Source of the DNA: Streptomyces sp. ICBB 8177
Lineage (GTDB): Bacteria; Actinomycetota; Actinomycetes; Streptomycetales; Streptomycetaceae
NCBI RefSeq assembly: GCF_003144095.1
Contig: NZ_NSKH01000003.1
Coordinates: forward strand, 196,086-260,085
Direction: 5' to 3'
DNA: 64,000 nucleotides
In this document: in pieces, positions 25,826-35,249 of the stretch
How the letters are laid out: each line of letters begins with the position of its first letter
How positions within the stretch are numbered: the stretch's first letter is position 1
Program-made: the position numbers and the translations under genes
The notes under the pieces: model-generated
Told to the model about the DNA's origin: nothing
Database searches by the model: none
Seen by the model: only the letters and a program-made list of their open reading frames with translations

Positions 25826-26416
25826 ATGGCCGGATACTTCGAAACCGCCCCCGACGGCGGCGCCGCGATCGCGCTGGACGAGGTGGAGATCTCCATCCTG
25901 CGCAGCCTCACCGTCCAGTTCCTCGAACTCGTCGGCCCCGGCCCCGCCGGGCCCGAACCGGGCGACGACCCGCTCGCCGAGCTGTTCGCCGAGGGCCCCA
26001 CGGAACGCCCCGTGGACCCCGCGCTGGCCCGGCTCTTCCCGGACGCCTACGTCGACCCCGAGGGCAAGGCCGACGACGAGGCGCTGGCGGCGTCCTCGGA
26101 GTTCCGCCGCTACACCGAGAACGACCTGCGCGCCCGCAAACGCGACGACGCGCTCGCGGTGGTCCGCTCGCTCGACGCCCTCGACCCGGCCCGGAACCGC
26201 GCCGCGCTGCTCACCCTGTCGGACCAGGAGTCGCGCCGCTGGCTCGGCACGCTCAACGACCTGCGGCTGACCATAGGGACCCGGCTGGACGTGGACGAGG
26301 ACCCGGACGGCGACCTGTACCGGCTGCCGGACGAGGATCCCCGCAAGCCGCTGATGATGGCGTACATGTGGCTCGGCGGTCTCCAGGAGACGCTGATCGA
26401 GACGCTGACGCCCTGA
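25826..26416 (+). CDS. DUF2017 domain protein
   Basis: A 196-residue acidic protein of the actinobacterial DUF2017 family, function unknown. Characteristic parts are IALDEVEISILRSLTVQF near the start, DPLAELF, RLFPDAY, EFRRYTENDLR and the C-terminal MAYMWLGGLQETLIETL helix. It is soluble and mostly helical. Because it regularly follows clpS in actinobacteria, a role in Clp-linked proteolysis has been suggested by context only. The ATG at 25826 fits family alignments; a TTG twelve bases upstream is possible. A GGGAGA lies about 15 nt upstream, rather far. Confidence 0.82.
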   Translation: MAGYFETAPDGGAAIALDEVEISILRSLTVQFLELVGPGPAGPEPGDDPLAELFAEGPTERPVDPALARLFPDAYVDPEGKADDEALAASSEFRRYTENDLRARKRDDALAVVRSLDALDPARNRAALLTLSDQESRRWLGTLNDLRLTIGTRLDVDEDPDGDLYRLPDEDPRKPLMMAYMWLGGLQETLIETLTP

Positions 26417-26463
26417 CGCGGGCCTGGCAGGGGGGGCGTTCGCTCAGCGGACGCTCAACTCCG

Positions 26464-26570
26464 TATAACGATCGCGTCACTCACGCTGTCCGCCTTTGGT
26501 GGCTTCCGTCCTTTTCGTCCCACGTGTGGTGTGGTGTCCGCCACCACCACGCTCCGTGGTGACCGAAAAG
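26464..26570 (+). promoter_or_regulatory. Promoter-like hexamer and hairpin leader before the amino-acid permease
   Basis: TATAAC at 26464-26469 is a good -10 candidate. Downstream, CTTTTCG (26511-26517) and CGAAAAG (26564-26570) are exact reverse complements, and GTGGTG/CACCAC elements between them can extend the fold. The long leader (over 200 nt to the ATG) and the stem suggest RNA-level control, but no known class was recognised. Confidence 0.35.
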
Positions 26571-26701
26571 CCCGTGATAGGACTTCACGACCAGCCGCCA
26601 GGACGCCACCCCTGTCCCACGGTGGCGGGCGCTGGGCCGGCCGATCGCCGGCGCGCACTCCATCGGGGCCAGTACAGACGTGGAGAAAGGCGCAGCACAC
26701 C

Positions 26702-28249
26702 ATGACCTCGAAGCAGGTCACCTCGGCGATCGAAGACGCCGACAACGCCCGCACCCCTGACAGCGGCGACACCGACCGGACCGAGGCTCCGGCGGAGGGC
26801 TACCAACGCGGCCTGGGCAACCGGCAGATCCAGATGATCGCCATCGGCGGCGCGATCGGCACCGGCCTGTTCCTGGGCGCGGGCAAGGCCATCTCGAAGG
26901 CCGGACCCAGCCTCGTCCTCGCCTACGCGGTCGTGGGCGTCGTCATCTTCCTCATCATGCGGGCGCTGGGCGAACTGCTCATGTACCGCCCGGTGTCGGG
27001 GAGCTTCTCGGAGTACGCGCGCGAGTTCCTCGGCCCGTTCTTCGGCTACGCGACCGGCTGGACGTACTGGCTGTTCTGGGTGGTCACCGGCATCACCGAG
27101 GTGACCGCCGCGGCCAACTACGTGGACTACTGGTGGCACGGCGTACCGCAGTGGATCTCGGCGCTGGTCTTCACCGTCGTGCTCTACCTGGTCAACCTGA
27201 TCTCCGTGAAGCTCTTCGGCGAGCTGGAGTTCTGGTTCTCCATGGTCAAGGTGACCGCGATCATCGGCATGATCCTCATCGGGATCGGCGTGCTGACACT
27301 CGGCTTCTCCAAGGCCGGTGACACCGCGTCGGTGAGCAACCTGTGGCAGTTCCACGGATTCTTCCCGCACGGCGTCGGCGGCACGCTGATGACCCTCCAG
27401 ATCGTGATGTTCGCCTTCCTCGCCGTCGAACTCGTCGGCGTCACCGCGGGCGAGTCCAAGGACCCGAAGACGACGCTGCCGAAGGCCATCAACACCGTCC
27501 CGTGGCGCATCGGCCTGTTCTACATCGGCTCGCTGATCATCATCCTGTCCGTCGTGCCGTGGACCGAGTTCTCGCCCGGCGTGAGCCCGTTCGTGGCCGC
27601 GTTCGGCAGGATCGGGCTCCCGCTGGGCGCCGGGATCGTCAACTTCGTCGTGCTGACGGCCGCGTTGTCGTCCTGCAACTCCGGCATGTACTCCACCGGC
27701 CGCATGCTGCGCGACCTGGCGCTCAACGGGCAGGGCCCGAAGGCGTTCGCGAGGCTCACCAGCAGCGGCACGCCCCTGCTGGGCACCACCGCCTCGGCCG
27801 CCTTCATGCTGGTCGGCGTCTGGATCAACTACGAGTGGCCGTCCGACGCGTTCACCTACGTCGTCTCCTTCGCGACCATCTCCGGCATGTGGGCGTGGAT
27901 CATGATCCTCGCGGCGCAGATCCGCTACCGCGCCAAGGCCGACCGCGGCGAGCTGCCGCGTTCGGGGTTCCGGATGCCGGGGGCGCCCTGGGCCAGCTGG
28001 ATCGCGCTGGCCTTCATCGGCCTGGTCGTCGTGCTGATGGGCGTCGACAAGGACACCCGCGTCTCGCTGTACGTCGCGCCGGTGTGGGCCGTGATCATGG
28101 TCGTGTCGTACTACGTCCTCAAGGCGCGCACCCCGGAGGTCTTCGCGGCGGCGCCCGTGGCGGAGGCGACGCCGCCCGCGACGGAGGCGGCAGCGCCCAG
28201 GACGGAGGCGGTGGGCCCGGCCGAGGCGGCGGTGGACGCCGAGGCGTGA
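26702..28249 (+). CDS. Amino-acid permease (APC family)
   Basis: A 515-residue membrane transporter with about 12 hydrophobic segments between residues 40 and 470. The first conserved block is MIAIGGAIGTGLFLGAGKAI, followed by the helix 3 region LGELLMYRPVSGSFSEYA. These match the amino-acid transporter (AAT) family of bacterial permeases for neutral, basic or GABA-type substrates; the exact substrate cannot be read. The C-terminus carries a 40-residue Ala/Pro/Glu-rich tail. The ATG at 26702 follows GGAGAAAGG. The gene is monocistronic, with a structured leader upstream and a strong hairpin terminator downstream. Confidence 0.9.
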   Translation: MTSKQVTSAIEDADNARTPDSGDTDRTEAPAEGYQRGLGNRQIQMIAIGGAIGTGLFLGAGKAISKAGPSLVLAYAVVGVVIFLIMRALGELLMYRPVSGSFSEYAREFLGPFFGYATGWTYWLFWVVTGITEVTAAANYVDYWWHGVPQWISALVFTVVLYLVNLISVKLFGELEFWFSMVKVTAIIGMILIGIGVLTLGFSKAGDTASVSNLWQFHGFFPHGVGGTLMTLQIVMFAFLAVELVGVTAGESKDPKTTLPKAINTVPWRIGLFYIGSLIIILSVVPWTEFSPGVSPFVAAFGRIGLPLGAGIVNFVVLTAALSSCNSGMYSTGRMLRDLALNGQGPKAFARLTSSGTPLLGTTASAAFMLVGVWINYEWPSDAFTYVVSFATISGMWAWIMILAAQIRYRAKADRGELPRSGFRMPGAPWASWIALAFIGLVVVLMGVDKDTRVSLYVAPVWAVIMVVSYYVLKARTPEVFAAAPVAEATPPATEAAAPRTEAVGPAEAAVDAEA

Positions 28250-28292
28250 GCCGCGTGACCGCGGAGTGTCCCATTCCGCGTACCGCCTGATG

Positions 28293-28322
28293 AGACCGCC
28301 CCCGGCCGGCCGGGGGCGGTCT
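28293..28322 (+). terminator. Terminator after the permease gene
   Basis: The 15-bp half 28293-28307 is followed immediately by its exact reverse complement (28308-28322), a strong GC hairpin starting 44 bp after the permease stop. Confidence 0.8.
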
Positions 28323-28325
28323 GCC

Positions 28326-28338
28326 TATTCTGTCGCCC
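28326..28338 (+). promoter_or_regulatory. -10 element of a leaderless promoter (mec gene)
   Basis: TATTCT (28326-28331) lies exactly 7 nt before the ATG at 28339, with no ribosome-binding sequence between them. Confidence 0.55.
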
Positions 28339-28764
28339 ATGCTGACCATCACCCAGGCCCTGCGCGACGAGATCGTCGCCCACGCCCGCGCCGACCACCC
28401 CGACGAGGCGTGCGGGATCGTCGCGGGCCCGGCCGGCAGCGACCGGCCCGAGCGCTTCGTGCCGATGCTGAACGCGGCCCGCTCGCCCACGTTCTACGAG
28501 TTCGACTCCACCGACCTGCTCAAGCTCTACCGCGACCTGGACGACCGGGACGAGGAGCCGGTGGTCGTCTACCACTCGCACACCGCGACCGAGGCGTACC
28601 CGTCGCGCACCGACATCAGCTACGCCAACGAGCCGAACGCCCACTACGTGCTGGTCTCCACCGCCGACGCCGACGGACTCGGCCCCTTCCAGTTCCGCTC
28701 GTTCCGCATCGTGGACGGCGTGGTCACCGAGGAACAGGTCGAGGTCGTGGAGTCCTACGCCTGA
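28339..28764 (+). CDS. mec: JAMM/M67 metallopeptidase, Mec-like (CysO-cysteine hydrolase)
   Basis: In Mycobacterium tuberculosis, Mec releases cysteine from the thiocarboxylate carrier adduct CysO-Cys. This 141-residue homologue has the full JAMM zinc motif: E23, then H79-S80-H81, S89 and D92 in YHSHTATEAYPSRTD. The position just before cysO and cysM supports the role. The gene is probably leaderless, with a -10 hexamer 7 nt before the ATG. A short Cys-containing peptide gene with its own promoter lies between it and cysO. An additional maturation activity on the CysO C-terminus is possible (see findings). Confidence 0.9.
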   Translation: MLTITQALRDEIVAHARADHPDEACGIVAGPAGSDRPERFVPMLNAARSPTFYEFDSTDLLKLYRDLDDRDEEPVVVYHSHTATEAYPSRTDISYANEPNAHYVLVSTADADGLGPFQFRSFRIVDGVVTEEQVEVVESYA

Positions 28765-28873
28765 CCAGCGCGTTCTCCGCGGCGCCCGCCCTGCTCGCGC
28801 CACCGCCGGGCCACGGTCCCGGATGGTGGGACGGCCATCTCGGCCCGTCGTGGGGAATCGATACGATGACCCC

Positions 28874-29035
28874 ATGGTTCTCCACGACGTGAGCGAACAA
28901 GCGCCGGGCACCCTGCTCGCGGCGCTCGCGCTCGCTCACTCCGCCTCGGCTCTGCTCGGAGCCTTCGGAGGCGGAGCGGCGCGGCTGCACGTCGATCTGT
29001 GCCGCCTCGCCAGCGCGGCCTGTCCGCGCGCCTGA
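28874..29035 (+). CDS. Cysteine-containing leader peptide upstream of cysO-cysM
   Basis: A 53-residue frame ends RLHVDLCRLASAACPRA. The block LHVDLCR followed by SAxC recurs, as I recall, in short leader peptides before sulfur-assimilation and cysteine genes of actinobacteria. Two Cys codons lie near the end (TGC, TGT), as expected for a peptide that senses cysteinyl-tRNA by ribosome stalling. TACGAT (28862-28867) ends 6 nt before the ATG, indicating a leaderless transcript. The N-terminal 35 residues are hydrophobic and Ala-rich. The stop is 94 bp before cysO. No clear terminator/antiterminator pair was found, so the control mechanism is inferred. Confidence 0.55.
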   Translation: MVLHDVSEQAPGTLLAALALAHSASALLGAFGGGAARLHVDLCRLASAACPRA

Positions 29036-30358
<1,323 letters not shown>

Positions 30359-30382
30359 GGCCGGGCCCCGCCGGTCCCGGCC
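30359..30382 (+). terminator. Small hairpin after cysM
   Basis: GGCCGGG (30359-30365) pairs with CCCGGCC (30376-30382) around a 10-nt loop, directly after the cysM stop. It may end the cys operon and, from the other side, the MazF-like transcript. Confidence 0.4.
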
Positions 30383-30430
30383 CGCCTCCGGGGCTCCGCT
30401 CGCCGCCGCCCTGCCCGCCGCCAGGACCCG

Positions 30431-30943
30431 CTATACCCGCTGGACCCGGCTCCACACGGCCGGGTCCAGCGGGCCGACCCGGCGCCGGAAGCCGTGCAGC
30501 GGCACCTGCCGGGTCTCCTCGGTCTCCAGGTACGAGGTCCTGCCCCGGGCGTCGCCCACCGCGCCCGGCGGCAACGCGATCACGCCCGGCAGTTCGCCGT
30601 GGTACTTGCTGGTGATCTTCACCACCCGGGCGGCCTCTCCGCGCACCGACAGCACCAGGCACGGCCGGTCCTTCGCGCCCGGCCCGTCCTCGTACGGCAC
30701 CTCGGCCCACCAGATCTCACCCGGCCGCGGCCCGACGCCGGCGACCGCGCCGGACGGCCGCCCCGCCGCCGGACCGCGCGGTGGCCGGACCCGCCCGGCC
30801 GGACGCCGCGAGACCGCCCCGGACGACCCCGAGGAACGCCGGGTTGCGCGCGAGCGCCGTCCGCCGTCCCGCAACCGCCCGTCGGCCACCGCCGCGACCA
30901 GGGCCAGTACCACCACGACCAGACCCACGACCCACCACGCCAT
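30431..30943 (-). CDS. Membrane-anchored PemK/MazF-family protein
   Basis: A 170-residue protein with one N-terminal transmembrane segment (about 3-20, WWVVGLVVVVLALVAAV), a 50-residue Arg/Pro-rich linker, and a C-terminal PemK/MazF barrel beginning RPGEIWWAEVPYEDG and containing KDRPCLVLSV and VKITSKYHG. Classical MazF toxins are soluble endoribonucleases paired with an antitoxin; here no antitoxin gene is adjacent and the domain is tethered to the membrane. I recall this arrangement next to cysM in other Streptomyces, so it may be a housekeeping derivative rather than a toxin. RNase activity is unproven. Confidence 0.8.
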   Translation of the reverse strand: MAWWVVGLVVVVLALVAAVADGRLRDGGRRSRATRRSSGSSGAVSRRPAGRVRPPRGPAAGRPSGAVAGVGPRPGEIWWAEVPYEDGPGAKDRPCLVLSVRGEAARVVKITSKYHGELPGVIALPPGAVGDARGRTSYLETEETRQVPLHGFRRRVGPLDPAVWSRVQRV

Positions 30944-31267
30944 CGGGCGCCCTCCCGTCTCCCGCCGCCACGTCCGCGAACCCCGACGCTACCGCCCCCG
31001 CCCGCCGCAAGCCGCGGGCCTCCCGGCTCGCCGGGCACGGCGGCGACCGACAGTGAGCGGGGGACCACACGTACTGGTGATTCCGCCCACAACGGCGCCT
31101 GGTGGAGGGGCGGTGACGGGAACCGCGGCTTACCCTCGACTGCACATGGCGGCGCTTTCTGTCCTCCGCCGGCGCCGTTCCCGCCCGTGGCCTCCGGCGC
31201 AGAGCGCTGTCCGAAGCCAACCGAACCGGACCACGCAAGACCCCCGGACCCCCCTGGAGGCCCCTGC
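30944..31267. other. Divergent intergenic region before the metallo-hydrolase gene
   Basis: These 324 bp separate the MazF-like gene from the divergent metallo-hydrolase gene. TACCCT (31131-31136) is a possible -10 element. A 41-residue basic frame from ATG 31146 ends at 31271, overlapping the hydrolase ATG by four bases; it may be an upstream coupling frame or chance. Nothing else was recognised. Confidence 0.4.
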
Positions 31268-32020
31268 ATGAAGCTCACCGTCGTCGGCTGTTCTGGGTCC
31301 TTCCCGTCCGCGGACTCAGCCTGTTCGAGCTACCTCGTAGAGGCCGACGGCTTCCGGCTGCTCCTCGACATGGGCAACGGCGCCCTCGGCGAGCTGCAGC
31401 GCCACTGCGGGCTGTACGACCTGGACGCGGTCGTCCTCAGCCACCTGCACGCCGACCACTGCATCGACATGTGCGGCTACTTCGTCGCCCGCTACTACCG
31501 GCACGACGGGGGAGTCCCGCGACCGCTGCCGGTCCACGGCCCCGAGGGCACCGAGGCGCGCCTGGCGACGGCGTACGGGGACGTGCCGGACGACAAGTGC
31601 ATGGGCGAGGTCTTCGACTTCCACACGCTGGCGCCGGGGAGCTTCCGGGTCGGGCCGTTCACGGTGCGCGCCGAGCGGGTGAGCCACCCGGTCGAGGCGT
31701 ACGGGTTCCGCATCGAGCACGGCGGGCGGACCCTCACGTACTCCGGAGACACCGGCCCGTGCGACCCGCTGCTCGAACTGGCCGCCGGGAGCGACCTGTT
31801 CCTGTGCGAGGCGTCCTTCACCCACGGCAAGGAGGACGTGCCCGACCTGCACCTCACCGGCCGCGAGGCGGGCGAGTACGCGGCCCGAGCCGGTGCGGCC
31901 CGCCTGGTCCTCACCCACATCCCCCCGTGGACCGACCCCAAGACCAACCTCACCGACGCCCGCTCCGCCTACCCCGGCCCGGTCGAACTGGCCCGGTCGG
32001 GGGCGGTGTACGAGCTGTAG
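31268..32020 (+). CDS. Metallo-beta-lactamase-fold hydrolase (RNase Z-like)
   Basis: A 250-residue MBL-fold protein. The zinc motif HLHADH is at residues 59-64 and a further metal ligand block, TLTYSGDTGPCD, lies near 157-168; the LTHIPPW histidine is near 218. The overall layout resembles the cyclic-phosphodiesterase/RNase Z branch, but the exoloop typical of tRNase Z is absent. It is conserved in Streptomyces near nagE2. GGAG about 10 nt upstream supports the ATG. It is monocistronic, ending at a hairpin shared with nagE2. The substrate is unknown. Confidence 0.85.
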   Translation: MKLTVVGCSGSFPSADSACSSYLVEADGFRLLLDMGNGALGELQRHCGLYDLDAVVLSHLHADHCIDMCGYFVARYYRHDGGVPRPLPVHGPEGTEARLATAYGDVPDDKCMGEVFDFHTLAPGSFRVGPFTVRAERVSHPVEAYGFRIEHGGRTLTYSGDTGPCDPLLELAAGSDLFLCEASFTHGKEDVPDLHLTGREAGEYAARAGAARLVLTHIPPWTDPKTNLTDARSAYPGPVELARSGAVYEL

Positions 32021-32052
32021 CCGCCTCGCGGCGCCGGCGGCCCCCCACTTCC

Positions 32053-32107
32053 GCGCCGCGGGCCGAGCGCCGCGGGCCGAGCGCCGCGGGCCGAGCGCCG
32101 CGGGCCC
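32053..32107. repeat. 14-bp tandem repeat, nearly four copies
   Basis: The unit GCGCCGCGGGCCGA is repeated exactly at 32053-32066, 32067-32080 and 32081-32094, with a partial fourth copy to 32107. It is non-coding, between convergent genes, and runs into the terminator hairpin. Replication slippage is the likely origin. Confidence 0.85.
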
Positions 32108-32131
32108 GCCAGGAGTTCCTGGCGGGCCCGC
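32100..32131. terminator. Bidirectional terminator between metallo-hydrolase gene and nagE2
   Basis: The arms 32100-32113 and 32118-32131 form a perfect 14-bp stem with the loop AGTT. It lies 20 bp beyond the nagE2 stop and 80 bp after the hydrolase stop. Confidence 0.8.
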
Positions 32132-32150
32132 GCTGCTTCGGTGAGGACGG

Positions 32151-33452
32151 CTACTTGGTGATGTCCTCGATCTCCTCCTCCGGCTCGCGGCCGGGGGTGG
32201 GGAGGTTGAACTTGAGGATCGCGAAGCGGAAGACCACGTAGTAGACCACCGCGAAACACAGTCCGATCGGGATGATCAGCCATGGCTTCGTCGCGAAGTG
32301 CCAGTTGAGCACGTAGTCGATCACGCCGGCGGAGAAGGTGAAGCCCGCGTGGACGCCGAGCGCCCACGTCACCGCCATCGAGATCGCGGTCAGGACCGCG
32401 TGGATCGCGTACAGCACCGGCGCGATGAACATGAACGAGAACTCGATCGGCTCGGTCACGCCGGTCACGAACGCGGTGAGCGCGACCGAGACCATCATGC
32501 CGGTGACCGCCTTGCGGCGCTCCGGGCGGGCGCAGTGCGCGATCGCCAGGGCGGCGGCCGGCAGACCGAACATCATGATCGGGAAGAAGCCGGACATGAA
32601 CTGTCCCGCGGTCGGGTCGCCCGCGAAGTAACGGGTCAGGTCGCCGTGGACGATCTGACCGGCGGAGTTCTTGTAGTCACCGATCTGGAACCACGCGACG
32701 GCGTTGACGAACTGGTGCATGCCGATGGGCAGGAGGCCACGGTTGACCAGGCCGAACAGGCCCGCGCCGAGGGCGCCGAGCCCCGTCATCCACTTGCCGA
32801 AGCTGCTGATCGCGTCGCCGATCGGCTGCCAGCCGAGGGACACCAGCACGCCCATGGCGGTGCCGACGAAGGCCATGATGATCGGCACCAGCCGGCGGCC
32901 GTTGAAGAAGCCCAGCCAGTCGACGAGCTTGGTGCGGTGGAACCGCTGCCACAGCACGGCCGTCAGCAGACCCAGGATGATGCCGCCGAGAACGCCCGGA
33001 TTCTGGTACGTCGCCGCGGTGACCGTCGTCCCCTTCACGCACGCACCGCTCAACGAGCCTGTCGAGGTGAAGGTCTGGCCGGCGCCGCACGAGATCGGGA
33101 ACTGGTGGATCACCGTGTAGTAGACGAGGAAGCCCACGACCGCGGCCAGCGCGGTGGACCCGTCCGACTTCTTGGCGAAACCGATCGCGACGCCTATGCA
33201 GAACAGCAGCGGCAGGCCGAGCGAGGCGTCGAGCAGCGCACCACCGGCACCCGCGAAGACCTTGGCGACGTTGTTCCAGTGCAGGCCCGTCTGGCCGAAG
33301 ACGTCGTCCTGCCCCAGGCGCAGCAGGATGCCGGCGGCGGGGAGGACGGCGATCGGCAGCTGCAGGCTGCGGCCGACCTTCTGCAAACCCTGGAACACTC
33401 CGGACCCGCGCTTCTTGGCGGGCGCCGCCGGGGTGGCGGTGTCCGAACTCAT
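32151..33452 (-). CDS. nagE2: PTS permease subunit EIIC for N-acetylglucosamine (NagE2-like)
   Basis: A 433-residue membrane protein of the glucose/GlcNAc EIIC family that imports GlcNAc while passing phosphate from EIIB. About ten hydrophobic segments are visible. Family blocks include LPIAVLPAAGILLRLG near the start, the region around RGLLPIGMHQFVNA and the substrate-site TGVTEPIEFSFMFIAP. The start at 33452 is backed by a strong GGAGGAA ribosome site. The name follows S. coelicolor, where nagE2 is the main GlcNAc permease. Paired dre sites 55 bp upstream place it under DasR. The partner EIIB is encoded divergently as nagF. Confidence 0.93.
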   Translation of the reverse strand: MSSDTATPAAPAKKRGSGVFQGLQKVGRSLQLPIAVLPAAGILLRLGQDDVFGQTGLHWNNVAKVFAGAGGALLDASLGLPLLFCIGVAIGFAKKSDGSTALAAVVGFLVYYTVIHQFPISCGAGQTFTSTGSLSGACVKGTTVTAATYQNPGVLGGIILGLLTAVLWQRFHRTKLVDWLGFFNGRRLVPIIMAFVGTAMGVLVSLGWQPIGDAISSFGKWMTGLGALGAGLFGLVNRGLLPIGMHQFVNAVAWFQIGDYKNSAGQIVHGDLTRYFAGDPTAGQFMSGFFPIMMFGLPAAALAIAHCARPERRKAVTGMMVSVALTAFVTGVTEPIEFSFMFIAPVLYAIHAVLTAISMAVTWALGVHAGFTFSAGVIDYVLNWHFATKPWLIIPIGLCFAVVYYVVFRFAILKFNLPTPGREPEEEIEDITK

Positions 33453-33506
33453 CAGAGATTCCTCCTGGAGGCAGGCGGGCTCCGGGGGAATGGGGACGGC
33501 CCGCAC

Positions 33507-33539
33507 TGTGGTCTACACCACTGAGTGGTGTAGACCAGT
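33507..33539 (-). promoter_or_regulatory. Paired DasR-responsive elements (dre) before nagE2
   Basis: Two dre-like sites, 33507-33522 and 33524-33539, sit head to head. Their shared core forms a perfect inverted repeat with 14-bp arms TGGTCTACACCACT (33509-33522) and its complement (33524-33537) around one base. The layout parallels the pair before the hexosaminidase gene. Confidence 0.88.
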
Positions 33540-33882
33540 TCTAACATGTCGGAGGCGGGTAAAGGAACGCGTGGCAGAGCGCCCGATGGTCACGCTTGGA
33601 CAACCATGCGGAGTGCTCTCGTTCCGTCACGCCGCGAGGTCGGCCGCGCGGACGCGCGGCACGGCGCCGCCGACCGCGAGGGCTGGTGTACCGGGGTTCG
33701 CCCGCGCGGGAACAGGGGTCGCGTGGAAGACGACAGAAGCATAGATCGGTCGGAATGATCAAATTCGGACTTGTCGTCCGGCTAGTGCGGGAGCGCGGGG
33801 GAAGCCGTCGCCGGGGCCGTGGCCGGGGCCTGTGAGGGGAGCCGCGCCCGTCGATGCGCCCCTCGTTTTGCCGGAGCCGTAA
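33540..33882. other. Intergenic region between the nagE2 and nagF operators
   Basis: No gene is recognised in these 343 bp. In S. coelicolor I recall a second permease gene, nagE1, beside nagF; here neither strand encodes an EIIC-like sequence, so nagE1 is absent rather than decayed. A patch around 33745-33770 is AT-richer. Confidence 0.45.
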
Positions 33883-33898
33883 AGTGGTGTAGACCAGT
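33883..33898 (+). promoter_or_regulatory. Single DasR-responsive element (dre) before nagF
   Basis: AGTGGTGTAGACCAGT is identical to the right-hand site of the nagE2 pair and close to the DasR consensus. It lies 131 bp before the nagF ATG, so nagF and nagE2 are divergent but co-regulated. Confidence 0.88.
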
Positions 33899-34029
33899 TT
33901 CGCACGCTTGCGCCCTTGTCGGGACACCACGGCGGACCAGCCCGTATCGACCGGCGAAGACAGTCCATCCGTGCGTTACCGTGTGGAACCGTCACCAGCG
34001 TGCGCAACAGGACGCGACAGGGAGTGGAC

Positions 34030-34263
34030 ATGGCCAGCAAGGCTGAGAAGATCGTCGCCGGTCTCGGCGGGCTCGACAACATCGAGGAAGTCGAGGGCTG
34101 CATCACGCGCCTGCGCACCGAGGTCCACGACGCCTCGCTGGTCGACGAGGCCGCGCTCAAGGCCGCGGGCGCGCACGGCGTGGTCAAGATGGGCACCGCC
34201 ATCCAGGTCGTCATCGGCACCGACGCCGACCCGATCGCCGCGGAGATCGAAGACATGATGTGA
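34030..34263 (+). CDS. nagF: PTS EIIB subunit for N-acetylglucosamine (NagF-like)
   Basis: A 77-residue stand-alone EIIB domain. Its phosphocysteine is C24 in VEGCITRLRTEV, the conserved site that takes phosphate from EIIA and hands it to GlcNAc held by NagE2. The remaining blocks, GVVKMGTAIQVVIG, are typical of the glucose-family EIIB. GGAGTGG about 7 nt upstream supports the ATG. It is monocistronic, preceded by one dre site and followed by a 22-bp hairpin terminator. The general PTS proteins (EI, HPr, EIIA) are encoded elsewhere. Confidence 0.93.
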   Translation: MASKAEKIVAGLGGLDNIEEVEGCITRLRTEVHDASLVDEAALKAAGAHGVVKMGTAIQVVIGTDADPIAAEIEDMM

Positions 34264-34275
34264 GCCTCGTCCGCT

Positions 34276-34324
34276 CGACGAAGCGGGGCCCGCTCCCGAA
34301 GGGGGAGCGGGCCCCGCTTCGTCG
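34276..34324 (+). terminator. Strong terminator after nagF
   Basis: The arms 34276-34297 and 34303-34324 are perfect complements over 22 bp with a 5-nt loop. It starts 13 bp after the nagF stop. Confidence 0.9.
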
Positions 34325-34369
34325 TGACGACGACAGGGCCGCGGACGCGTGCGGCTCCGTGAGCCTGGA

Positions 34370-34400
34370 GGGGGCGCGGGAACTGCGCGACCAGCCCCCC
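34370..34400. repeat. Streptomyces-type intergenic repeat element
   Basis: This 31-bp segment has complementary ends (GGGGGC and GCCCCC) and the core GCGGGAACTGCGCGACCA. I remember closely similar sequences occurring many times between genes in Streptomyces chromosomes. Its role is not established. Confidence 0.5.
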
Positions 34401-34499
34401 TCGGCCGGCGGTCCGGAGACGAGCCGTCGGCCCCACGGCGGGTGGCGGCCATCCGCCGGTCCGCAGGCGGGGCCCGCGTCCCGCGCCGTGCGCGGCGGA

Positions 34500-34512
34500 T
34501 AGGCTCGGGCGC
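34500..34512 (+). promoter_or_regulatory. -10 element of a leaderless promoter (rph)
   Basis: TAGGCT (34500-34505) lies exactly 7 nt before the rph ATG, with no ribosome site between. Confidence 0.55.
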
Positions 34513-35247
<735 letters not shown>

Positions 35248-35249
35248 CC

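Noticed and set aside
26464-26701. T-box riboswitch
   Set aside because: No T-box consensus or specifier-loop layout was found, and actinobacterial T-boxes mostly precede ileS.
30431-30943. Classical MazEF toxin-antitoxin module
   Set aside because: There is a MazF-like domain but no antitoxin gene, and the protein is membrane-anchored.
33540-33882. Decayed nagE1 permease gene
   Set aside because: No frame on either strand shows EIIC-like hydrophobic segments or motifs.
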